Source: Haemonchus contortus (taxonomy: Eukaryota; Nematoda; Chromadorea; Rhabditida; Trichostrongylidae). Taken from it: a stretch of 64,000 nt of DNA. Under the pieces are notes generated by a model, which had not been told where the DNA came from, did not search any database, and saw nothing but the letters and a program-made list of their open reading frames with translations. The stretch lies in assembly GCA_000469685.2 (NCBI GenBank), contig LS997566.1:14949095-15013094 (forward strand), read 5' to 3'. Positions 1 through 11,390 of the stretch are shown piece after piece; position 1 is the stretch's first letter, and each line of letters begins with the position of its first letter. Both the position numbers and the translations under genes were made by a program.

Positions 1-793
1 AGGAACTATCGAATGAATATGTGATATGAATCAATAAAAACGACATACCTTTTTTCGGTTTTCATTCTTCTTTTTGTAAATGTAATTGTGCTGGTTTGCC
101 ATATCATAGCGAATACACTGAATATTTCAATTTTCATATTGAATCTGAACATTCTTCGCGAACACTTCCCGGATAGACGCGGCTGGAAGTTTTAGTACAT
201 GGTGACCCTAATTTTATTTTTATCACCCTGGTTCCAAAAGTTTTGTTTCGACGACTGACATTTTAACAGGAATATCTGCAACTGTCTGACTCGCAGAGTA
301 GCCAGTTCCTCAAGTTATTGGATGTTACATTCATGAAGCTACAAGCCACTAATCTTTTTTTATCTATTGTGCTTTTTTTTTGCTTCTGTCACTGTTTTTG
401 TTTCGCTGTGTAATCGCGCCTTTTCCTTTTTTCACCTGCAGTTTTTAATAACGTTGTTCTTCGCTACTAATTTTATAGGAGTATACACATGTCTGAGTTA
501 TTTATAGATATTCCGTACATATTCCTCAATAGATCTCATGAAGTCTTTCCTTTTTTGCAGTTCACGCAGGACTGTTTGGTGTGTGAGCTCGATTTCTTTA
601 GCGTCGTTTTTTTTATATGTTGTCGCCCGAAACACGTCTAACCGAAGTTACTCAAAGCAAATTGATTCGCTTCCAGGTATTGTTACTTTGCGGCTGGTTA
701 ACGATTACAGTTCGACGTTGTTCTACTCATCTACCTCACTACCATTCACTCCTAAATGTACTAGATATATGAAATCATAATCTACTTGTCACC
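1..793. other. Intergenic DNA upstream of lipin
   Basis: AT-rich sequence with no coding potential that I can support. An open frame at 538-780 has no recognisable similarity, and its stop codon lies just before the lipin start, so it could at most act as an upstream ORF. No TATA-like or other promoter element stands out. The lipin start is preceded by a Kozak-like ACC. Confidence 0.5.
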
Positions 794-3700
794 ATGGACT
801 ACGCATATAGGGTCTTGAAGAATGTAAAGTATTTCTACAATACCATTAATCCGGCAACACTTTCAGGTTGGTTAGATACGTTAAATATTTGAATTGTGCG
901 GTCATCATCATAACGAATAGAAATATGACAGAAATTGTAACGAGTTGAAATTTGATTGCGCTTTCACATCCTCTAATTTACATAACAAGGTTACTTGATA
1001 TTTTTCAGGTGCCATCGATGTGATCGTAGTGGAGCAGCCTGACGGCGAATTCAAGTCCACTCCTTTTCACGTGAGGTTTGGGAAGTATGGCGTCTTCAGT
1101 CATAGTGACAAGGTGATGAGTTTCTTTTCCCTTTTCTTCATATCTGAACATCCTTTTATTATTTACTTTGTTTTAATTTTTTTTTAATTTCATGCGAATA
1201 GAAAGCTTTCAGAATTACACAACTTAGTCGTAGTTGACAAGATTTTTTTCACTGGCAATAAGCATGCTCAATAGGATTAATCTTTCAAAGGAGGCAAACG
1301 CCCAATTTGAGATTTTTGTTGACCAGTTTTTTTAATATCATTTGCAATTATCTCATCATCATTTAAAAGTACTGATTTTACTTTGGTATTTTTCTATCTT
1401 TTTTTAATCTAGTCTTGGTGTTATTTAGTACGTCGATATTCAAATCAACGGTGAAGAAATCGATTTGAAAATGAAGCTGGGTGAAAGTGGTGTTGCTTTT
1501 TTTGTGGAGGAAGCGGATCCTCAACACACACCCTCGTATATGCTTACATCTCCTCTCCCCGAACCAGGAAGTCCTACAGCGCAATCTACTGATCATGTAT
1601 GTGAAATGCTGTCAATGTTCAGACATTCATTCTTTCAGTGTTCTTTACATTTTTTAATTTTTGAGTGTTCGGAAAGTTTTGAGAAATGGTTGACTTGTTG
1701 GATTTCTTTTTCATTTAGTGTACGCTTGTAAGCTTCTGATCGTAGGGGTCAAAGCCGGGTGAATATAGGGGAGTGAAGCAAGCAGTTGTTACTAAGCACT
1801 ACCAGCCCTTTCGTCGTCATTCTCGCATGGTGTGGTCAAGGTCAAGTCCATCATAATCCAAAACATTCCTTTTGATCGGTGTGAAATGGGAGCTCAAGAC
1901 CCATCTCTTGCAGTTGTTCGCAGATTACCTTTCAGTCAAGACAGTACCTTTTAGTAGGATCTTATTGCGTGAATACCCGATGGAGCAAAAGAAAATTAGA
2001 TTCTTTCTCGGCATAATCTCTTTTCTTCTTAACGGGTAGTGATTTCACGTTCATTAGTAGCCCTTTCATGCTTCTGTCTGTTGTTCGTATGATACCCACT
2101 TTGCATCCTGAGCAACAAGTGAGCCTGTCCACCTCATGGGTCACTTACGGTAGATGAGCTTCTGGCGCACATTAGGTCGTAGTCGACGCCTGTGCTCAGA
2201 GAGGGTGTGCATGGTAACTGCAGAAGGACAGCACGATTGTGGCTCCTACGTAGATTTCACGGATGGTGAAGCAGATAGAGCAAGTTATCGTTTCATTTTC
2301 TGTCGAGCTCTGCAAAGGTCTGCACTAGCAGAGGTTAGAGCAATGTCAGTATTGAAAAAGAGTGTCTGTTCCGAGTAGTCGTCAATGCAAACCTCTCCTC
2401 AAGAAAAGTGGCCGTCCTATTCACAGGGACCATAACTAATTTCGTCCGAGCGAGCACTGGTAGTTGTTCAGTCATTGTAGTTCACTTTTAACGATTAAAT
2501 AAAATACCGATCAGCTGTGAACTGATCTATCAACAGTACCCTTTCCCATATCTGTTATATAGTTCAGTGTAACTTGCTCTCAAAGTAAGGAGCAACATTT
2601 CTCAAAACTCTTCAGACATCCTTATATTAGCCTGCATGATATTTACTGCAGCAGAATTTGAGCGATGGTTAAGGTTCTCACTGAAAGTGCAAAAATCCTG
2701 GGTGAGAAGAGTACTGGCGCGGAAACTGATCGGAAATTAGCCGCAGTAAGAGATGCTTGTCCTGAACCAGTTGGAAAGAAGGATTTGCAGGAGCCAAAGC
2801 AGGAGTGAGTGTTAGCTAAATCATTCATAAAGAGATATTTATTGTTAACTGAACACATATGTTGGACTTTCAGACAGTCCTTATTGGAGGTCCAGCAAAG
2901 AAAAAGGAATATGCCATTCAATTCCTCGGTGTTCAGCATTAGGAAGAATCGGTGAGGAAAGAAACTTTCCATCAAATACAATACTGGCACGCTTTCTGCT
3001 ATTTTCAGATCTCTACCCGATCTGCAATCTATTGCAGACCATAAAAGTGGTTATCATTCGGATATTGAAGGGAAACCAGAGAAGTCGTCCTCGAGAAAGT
3101 AATCTTTTTTTCTATAGCTTGCAGTTCATTTATGCATCTGGGGCCCCTTGTTTATCTGATATCCTTTTTACTTCGAATTTTTTTGTATTTGCCTGCAGAA
3201 ATATCGGCTCAATTTTTGTTCTTTAATATATGAAATTTATATTTGGATTGAGTTTCACTTTTAATGCCTTCCTTTCGTTTTACGTTGTTATTCGTAGCAA
3301 GATTAATGGCTTCCTTCAACAATTTATTGTTTCCTCGGATAAGTTGCTCGTTAACTATCTATTGCGCAATGCGCGTCTGAATGCCTAGCTTTTACATCCA
3401 ACTTATTTTTGTAGCCAATCTGTAATTGCAAAAGATTGGTCTGAAATAGAGATCGTAAGCTGAGCTAAGATTGTGTTCATATGTGTGATGTAATCTGCTG
3501 AGTGAGTTGCATTCCAACAGAGGGGCGTGATTTCATTTATTTTGCATTCAGTTGCCAGAATACGGTTATCTTAGATGACATCTATCCTTGTTCAGATTAT
3601 CAACAAAGCCACTACGGCATTCTCAATCGCAAGCATTCGACAAGTCTTTGAAGCGTGAAAGGTCGGTGGGCAATGTCGCTGTGGCCACAAAGGCTCCAAC

Positions 3701-6700
3701 CCAACGACGAAAGAAGAGTCGTGTTGCTTTCCAACCTATCTGTATTAAAATAGAAGTGAGTGCCGTAAATCAGCCTTTTACAATGTGGAAACTCTGTTCA
3801 TTTTTATTAGGAAAATTATTATGTTATTAATTTAATGGATTATTTTGAAATGTCTTATTCCAAAAGGTTCTCTTTTAAGGAAATTCCTACAAGAATCAGT
3901 ATTTTCTATTCAGAACGAATCGTCAGATTCCGAATGTTCATCAATGTCGTCAAGTCCAGCGTACTCTCTTCTCGATTCACGGGATGTGGACCGAATTGCC
4001 GATGGTGCTTTGTCTGATTCAGAAGTTGATAGGCACAGAAATACTCCGGAGCCCGTGAGAACATTTCTATCAATTGCATTCTAACAGACGTTTCTATTCA
4101 CTGAAGTGTAATCTAATGGATTTCAGCATGCGAGCGATGTTACCGATTGGAAATGGGGTCAACTTCCTGAGACTAGGGAGAACAAGCTCAAACAAGAACA
4201 GAGCAAAACTGCAGATACCCTGAAACCGAAGGTAATTGCTTGAAACTACTTAAAATAGGGCACTTGGATTAAGCGAATTGAATTGAGTTGAAGAAATTGA
4301 AAGTAAATCAGCGGAAGTGATCTTTTGTCAGAGAGGACCACTTTCGGATTACTGATAATGCCGCCATGTCGGCTGCATCGTTGTTTTCGACCCTGGAAGA
4401 GTTACTCTTTGATGAAATTTCGGATACGTTCCTGAAATTTCCTTGTTACAGGGAGAATCATCAGGTTGGACGTGGTTCCCATGGGGTCACCGTTCGTCGC
4501 CTGCTCCTGCACCCCCTGCGGAGGAAGGCATTTCATTGGATGAATTATTCAGTGCAGAAGCAGCGTCAGACCCTTCGAAAATAGCCAAATATCTAGGGAA
4601 GGCGAGCAGTACAGCGTGAGTTCTCTCTCTTTTTAGAGTCTTCCTCCTCTTTGTTTTCATACATGCTTCCGAGTGATTCTACGATTCGGAAGTGCCTGCC
4701 ATTTCGCGTGGTAATGACACCGTTGCATTAATTTGTTTTTATGTTTCTGTGTGGTGTTTTTTGTTTTTTTTTGTAGTGAACCTTAATAGGTTTCTATAGC
4801 ATTATTTAACCATTACGCAAAATACGCAAACCAAACCTGTTCAGAGTCAGCATCGACAGTGGTCATGCTTCTCGAGGCACCTCTCAGCCGTCTAGCCCTA
4901 CTGCCCGGTCAGATGATTCTAACTTCGCAGATAAGGTAACGACAACAGTTCTAAGTGTACTGGAAAAATGATTGAGCTAGACGATTTTCAGACTCCTACG
5001 CAGGAAGCTACACCAATAGTAGAGCCTAGGGATAGTTCTCGGACTCGTAATGTGAGCGATCAGCGAAGCGCTGTCAGTAGCGATGACATTTTGTGAGTTC
5101 GATCTCTCTGCTAATGCCGAAATATCATTTTGGTTTCCTTTTTCTTTTCTTTGTTATTTGTGGTTCTTTAAGCCCTCTGAGTGAAGACGAGCTGGATGAA
5201 CCTCGTCCATCTTCTCGTCCTTCGTACATGCTGTCACTTCGTCTCTCGTCCGAAAAACTCAAAAGTCTCGGCTTGGTTTATGGAGCAAATGAGTGTAGAT
5301 TCAGTATTACAACTAAATTCCAGGTATTTTGTGGATATGATTTTAGCTTCAATATTCCTTTCAACCAAAGACATTCAGGGCACATCGTGGTGCAGCTGTA
5401 ACATATATCTCTATAAGTGGTATGAGCGCATTGTGATATCTGACATCGATGGTACAATCACAAAAAGCGATGTGCTCGGCCACGTCATCCCGGCCATTGG
5501 TGGAACATGGGCTCATGCTGGAGTGGCTGAGCTATACACTCGTATCAAAAATAATGGGTACTTTTTAAGTCTATTTTTTACAGTTGCGTGCGTCTGATCA
5601 TTCCTTGCTATGCGTGTTTTCTTTTGCTATTTTTTCCTACTAGAAAAAGATTTTTCTTTTTCTGAATGGATTCGTCAGAAGAGTGTCAAAAAAGAGTGCT
5701 TTTTGAAATCGTTTTGTGTTCTCATTAATTCACTACCATTATTTTGTTCAGGTACAAGATGGTCTATTTGTCTTCTCGAGCCATTGGTCAAAGTCACACG
5801 ACGAAGCAATATTTGAAGAGTATTGCTCAGGACAGTAAGCAACTACCTGATGGGCCGGTGCTGCTGTCACCCACAAGTGTTCTCGTCGCTTTCAGAAGGT
5901 TTTGCACATTTCCTAAAATATTGCTTTATCAGTCAATGCTCCTTTGCCAGCCACTCACTCTTTCCTGACTTGTGGAGCCAAAGCAAAAGTCTTTGTTGTT
6001 TAGGCTGCGACCTGTTATAATCGAGCACTTTTAGTGTTTAATTTCGTCCATTTATTTAATATGCGCTGGGTCCTACGGTTTTAAAAGATAAAACTACTTT
6101 TTGTAAAGCGCCCTAAGGCATAAGACGTGAAACTCGTAGTCATAATTGAGGTGTGGGTTGCTGTTGACAAAGTGAGAATCTTATTTGCGCGTAGGAATGA
6201 GAAAGTTGAATGCTTTGATTCTAGGGAAGTGATCGAACGCCGACCTGAGGAATTCAAAATAGCTGCTCTAACCGATTTGAAAAATCTCTTCCCTGTAAAG
6301 CAACCATTCTTCGCTGGATTCGGTAATCGTGAAACGGTACGGTTCATACGAATTTGTTCAGTACATGCTTATAATGATGTGTGTTTCTTTACCGGTGACT
6401 GTGATCCGTGATGTCTAGCAGAACCTCTTCCTTTTGAGGATGTAACGTCGTATCGAGCGGTTGGTATCATGCCGGCGCGGATTCTCATCATTGATCCATC
6501 TGGCCGTGTACGACGATCAGACTCTGTTGGTTACGTAAGCAGTTACTCGTCAATGGCCACAGATACTGTCGACTATTTGTTTCCACCCCTCACAAAAAAG
6601 TAAGGCTTCGTATTTGAATCTCGGTTTTAATAGAGTAAGCCTGAAACTCTAAATGTTCCATTATTAAACAGTCACATAGTTTTCGAACAACTTTACACTA

Positions 6701-7652
6701 GCAACTGTAGAATCTTTAAGCGTTTCTGACGTTTCGCAATATGTATGATGATCTTTCACTGACTTTCGCATTTTGGGAAGGTCAGCTAACTCATGCGTTC
6801 TCTGCTTGGAACATCTGCAATTGGCTATGAATTCGTTGTTGCAATTGGTACTTCGTGCTTATTTTCAAGAATTACTTAGCTTTAAGGCTGTTAGGAAAAT
6901 TAGTCTGATTGAGTGCGAGAACACACGCTCTAGAACGCGGTGTACAGACCAGAAATGACTTCTTTTCTGCGGCATTTTTTCAGAGTAGAGCTCTGAGCGT
7001 TGCCTGCGCTCTAGTGACGACACCGGTTGTCGATAGGTGAATGGCGGTGATTATTTTTTTTTGATCGACTATTTATTAGTTGTGTTATTTACTTTTTTAT
7101 TTTTTTAATTTATTATTACTCATTTTTATTGATTTGATATTTTCTTTTTAAACTACTATGATATAATGTGACTAGCGTATATCATTATTGAAGCTATACG
7201 CAGCTCTACTCAGAAAATAACATGTTCTAACGCAAACACCGTCACAATGCTGCAACGTTGCAACAATGCTTGCACGCTTAACGCTCACCGCTGTACTCTG
7301 ATTATTGATTCACATACTAGCAGTCCCTTGACTTTCGATATCTTCACTACAATGATCGAGGATGAAGCAAGGATTGTTTTCAGTGCCAAAGGTGAAACCG
7401 ATGTGAGAATGGAGCCACTGCAGCCAACATGGACAAATCCACTAGAATGCAGGTAAATACAATAAGAGTCTAGAGGGTTTGGTTGGATACTTCGGATGCT
7501 GATTGTTTCATGTGTTTAAATTATGTTTGAATACTTTCAGTTCGTTTACGCATTGGAAACCCGAGAAGAATGAATCACTCAGTGACACTGATCTAGCCGC
7601 TTACGAAGCGAATCGTAAAAAATCGACAGTTGAAAAGAGCAAGAAAAAATAG
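794..7652 (+). CDS. lpin-1: Lipin, Mg2+-dependent phosphatidate phosphatase
   Basis: Lipins dephosphorylate phosphatidate to diacylglycerol at the ER/nuclear envelope. Exons: 794-866, 1009-1112, 1429-1596, 2674-2804, 2874-2951, 3009-3098, 3596-3755, 3914-4054, 4127-4231, 4452-4615, 4845-4935, 4992-5092, 5173-5323, 5379-5557, 5752-5898, 6225-6336, 6439-6599, 7384-7452, 7541-7652. All phases join, giving about 778 aa, near the usual nematode lipin length. The N-LIP domain (residues 1-115) shows LNPATLSG-like [17 protein letters not shown] and [15 protein letters not shown] basic QRRKKSR patch, a possible nuclear localisation signal, follows near residue 260, then DWKWGQLPE. The C-LIP domain carries the catalytic DIDGT (residues 541-545) in a strongly conserved [17 protein letters not shown] block. 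The start ATG has a good context. Exon 4 (acceptor after GGTTAAG) and the 69-nt exon at 7384 are the least certain; without the latter the frame still closes. Confidence 0.93.
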
Positions 7653-10600
7653 ATTGTTCGTGAACATTCTAGCGGGTAGGACTATAGATGATCGATACGG
7701 TTATACAAAGTTTTTCCTATTGTCAATACTCGGTCCAGTTAATCTCGTCTAGTATTCTCAATCACGTTGTCGGCACGATAATCCTCTACTAGAATTCCAG
7801 TTTCTTGGTACTGGTGTTTTCGCTCACTATATGGGTTTCACATCTGTAATCATCTTGCAAAGACGGCATTTAAATACATATGTTGAGTATTATTTCACTG
7901 CTATGGGTTGCCTATAACTCATTCATACACTTGCTCTCAAAAATGTTGCCTCGTTGATCTTCTCTTTCGCAGTTGAATTCGATTTTCCATCGTTTTCGGC
8001 CTTCCTCAGTCGCTTGACTTGTTCCTTGGCAAGCATAACTCAAAGCTCAATTCTTTCCAGTTCTCATGGCGTCTTATTTTTACTGTTTCAAATCTGGCCA
8101 TCATATGTCCACTCTTTTTAATCACAAATTCCTCTTCAGGTTGTTATAAAATTAAGCTTCATCATTTTAAACTGTGAACGTCTGGTCACACAGGTTACTG
8201 TTTTGCTAGTCTAGCTGTTCCTTGTTGACTGCTTACACAAATTGTTCTCGTCAATGTGTTATTTTACTCGTAGTGTTCGATGAAGTCTTAGAGGTATCTG
8301 TTTCATCGTGGTTTCATTGTAGGCGACTTCCGCTTTAATGTATGTCTACTCTTCAACAAAAAGATCGGCGAGTTTCACAACGAGTAGTTGTGTTCAGTGT
8401 TACGATTGAAAAAATTCCCATTTATCGGCAATGAATGCATTTTAATATTCTTTGTGATTTCAGTACGAGCTTCACAGTTGAACTATTGCGTTGTGAATTT
8501 GGTTTGGGTCATGACCAACTAGAGGAATCCGAAGTGTTTGTCCGTAGTGAACTCCATGAGAAGTACATCAGCAAGGCTGGGGAAACGAGGGAGTTAAAAC
8601 CTGATCAACTGTTGAAATTCGTCTAGGTGTGATCGGAAAATTTTGTGCACATATGAATTTTCCACACAATTCTTGCTCATCCTCGAGGTAGGGAGAGGGA
8701 AAGGTGAACGTAAGTAAACGATTGACGCTCAAGCTGATCGACTGCACGCTCCGACGTACCAGCTGAATTGCGTGGGCACACGTTTCTTCCATGGGAGATG
8801 TTAATTATTTCTGATCAGTTGTTACTGTGCTTGGTTACGCGCCTTCACTGTAAAGGCTAATAGTTATTATTGGTTGTTTGATTTATAGACCATACATGGA
8901 GGTTGATGTGTGGATAGACACAATGTGTACACACCAAGCTCCATTGCTCGGACTGAGCAGAGGATTTTTCGAGTTCTCGTTGAAGGTAGGTTCAGGAAAA
9001 TAACGACTTCTGCGATTTCTCCCCATGGTGAACCAGTGAACCCCAAGGATAGTAAGCAAGACGAAGTCGAAGTCGAAAAACAGACTTCCTGAATAGTGCG
9101 TGAAAATCCCTAAATGGGGCGTGAAAATGCCTCAAAAGCGGCTCAGCCGACACGCCCGAAGACGGACGAGTTCTCACTGCGCTTTAGGAGCTGTGCAGGT
9201 TGCACCGCTCCAACGCACATCGTGGGCAGCATAATGTAGCCAGCTGTACGCAATGCTACACACATTTAAACAGCTCGTCCGAATACCCCTTCCATACAAC
9301 TTTTGTCGTCAAATTCTTGCTTTGGATACGCCGATTCTCGCGTTTTCTTTGCCACCTTTGTTTTAGTTCGGACTATCAATTTCATTATTTTTGTAAAACT
9401 AGATTCCCGAAATTTATCATGAATTATGTCTCCAACCCATTGACCACCAAGTGGACGCAGGTAAGCCACGGTAGCGCTTCCCCTGTCTAATGCCAATTTT
9501 CATGTTTTTGAAAACCTTCAGATATTGGTTCAGAGTGTGACTTCGCGTAAAACTTTGGTGTGCATCGGTTGGAAAATCGTTCACTTCCTCTTCTGTGAGA
9601 AAAAAAAAACAAAACCACTCGTAAGGAAGTTATGAACCGGAGCTACTACCACTCCTTAGCCCCCGCCCGCAGCTACTCTTCTGATGGGGGCTATCGAACA
9701 ATGTTATCGGGTCATTCCAATGGCTGTTTTGGAAGGAAGTGCCCCAGGAAAGGTCAACGAAAGCAGAGAGACAAGAGCTCAGAAACGACGTGAGGAAGGG
9801 GGTCTCGCGATTCCATAACTTTACAGTCTGCAGCGCGATATTCTGGGAAAGGATGAGGTACTCAGGTAAAATAAGGCAGCGGAGGAAGAAAAACTACTCG
9901 CATATTGTCTCTCAGCACTTTGAGAATTTTAAGAAGCGCTGGCCGAAGATTAAGTTCTGCAGCGTTGGTTTTTGCTATATGAAACAGCATAGACTTCCCT
10001 TAGAAAGCAAAAGTAACACAAGGGTAGAGATCTTGGTAATAGATGATTTACAAAGCTGAGAAGGGATATGCAGAGCGCAAGAAAAACCCATACACGTAGG
10101 CGCTGACAAAGACGATAGACTAATTGTAAGAAGCCCTAGCTGTTCATTGAAGTTGGAACTTGCAACCCTCTTGTACTGTGAATCTCCTGAGGGTTCTCTC
10201 TCATCGAAGGATCCCAGCCCGTTAGCGACGAGGTCACGTAGGGCGTCCCCTGGTGGCGGATAGGGGAGTAAATCGCCGATCAAATGCCGCCGGGGCTTGC
10301 CCAGAGACGCAGGTGGCTTCAGGGGATGGACTCCCTGTTTTGCTTTGCTGGGCCGATATAGCTTTTCCCAGGTGTATCCACGCATACGTGTCGAGAGTCT
10401 GCGAGTGCTCTTAAGTATCCTGCCCACCGAATCAGTCAAAAGCTTGCGCTAGGGTGAGCGAGAAGTATACGGAAGGCGATTAGGGGATATCTCCAAAAAC
10501 AAAGCTCGCCCACACTGGGGTAATCTGGCCAGATACCCGGAGTCAACCTAGCTCCCACGTTCGAACATGGCAAGCCACTCGTGGGTACCCGTACGCCAAA

Positions 10601-10709
10601 AACTAATATAAATAGTCCTCATTCCCTTAAACCTGAGGGGGTCCAAATACGGCAGCGTTGGGGAGTACGTTCGTTAGAAGCTTAAAAATTTCAGGGCTAA
10701 AAGGCAGCC
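7653..10709. other. Intergenic region downstream of lipin, no confident gene
   Basis: About 3 kb of mostly AT-rich DNA. It contains one possible exon near 8464 (listed separately) and several unrecognised open frames, including 9739-10059 on plus and 9975-10439 on minus. From roughly 9600 the DNA becomes GC-richer and looks like old repeat DNA leading into the retroelement region. I see no tRNA and no further conserved protein motif. Confidence 0.4.
8464..8626 (+). CDS. Possible unidentified terminal exon
   Basis: An open frame follows a good acceptor (TGATTTCAG) and runs 54 codons to a TAG. The predicted peptide is charged and soluble (it contains EESEVFVRSELHEKY and ends LLKFV), which looks more like coding sequence than the surrounding frames. 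I do not recognise a family. Its entry phase (2) equals that of the last lipin exon, so it could be an alternative last exon of lipin, or the end of a small separate gene whose first exon I cannot place. It could also be chance. Confidence 0.25.
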
Positions 10710-11390
10710 TAAAAAGTTTTGAAGGCACAGTTCACGATAATTTTGGGTAGTCCAGATTATGATGAAAAATGGAAGACAAGATCGAAAATAGTGCAATGGA
10801 GGTGAAGAAACTGCGTGCATGGGTGTTTCCAAAGTGAGAAAGGCTTCGAAAAAACCGTTAAAAAGGGACTGGACGAGAATGAAACCAGAAAAATGAAGAA
10901 GAGTGGGGCGTTCGGACGAGCTAGACAGTGTGTTTCACTGCGCGCGTGTGGGTCCTGGTGCGAATAATAGAAAATGGTAAGCAAAAATTCATTCACTTAT
11001 AAGCATAAATCAACAAAAAACCCCTAGTAACAGTAAAAGTAGCTCACCTTTTTCAGCCTCTAGGAATAGGAAATTGAGTAAGGGGTTGCGGCAGCAAAAA
11101 GAAAAACAGAGTAAAAAAGAATAGGAGAAAAACCGCCTCATCACTCGGCGATTGTGCGTGGGCCCTAGAACGATTTATAGTAATCTGTATTGTCTCAACA
11201 CTCGTCTAACATGACACCGATCGAGGGTCTGGAAAGCGAACTACGGCCGCAACGGGGCTTCCACTATGCCCTAAGCGCCGAGATTGTGGGAGCGAGGGGT
11301 CCCTGCTACCACCCATGGGGGCGCTGAGTATTCCTAAAGGAAGAACTCGTAACCTTTTTCATCGTGAACCGTGCCTTTGAAAGGAGAGGA
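10710..11390 (+). repeat. 5' region of an RTE-like element / dispersed repeat copy 1
   Basis: Non-coding sequence directly upstream of the retroelement pseudogene. It is alignable by eye with 29225-29389 plus 30240-30640: both copies share a 'cagattA.gA.gAAAAATg' segment, a 'ggctggacgaga.tga.accag' segment and a later 'agtagctcacctt' segment. This suggests that it is the element's own 5' untranslated region or a repeat it carries. No ORF was assigned. Confidence 0.5.

Noticed and set aside
538..780. 80-codon frame just upstream of lipin
   Set aside because: No family resemblance and composition like the surrounding AT-rich DNA; the lipin N-terminus is complete from 794 without it.
2154..2378. 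74-codon frame in the third lipin intron
   Set aside because: Its sequence does not resemble any lipin segment, it lacks suitable in-phase splice borders, and the model joins without it.
9975..10439. 154-codon minus-strand frame
   Set aside because: No recognisable motif; it lies in GC-richer repeat-like DNA ahead of the retroelement and is probably chance or old repeat sequence.
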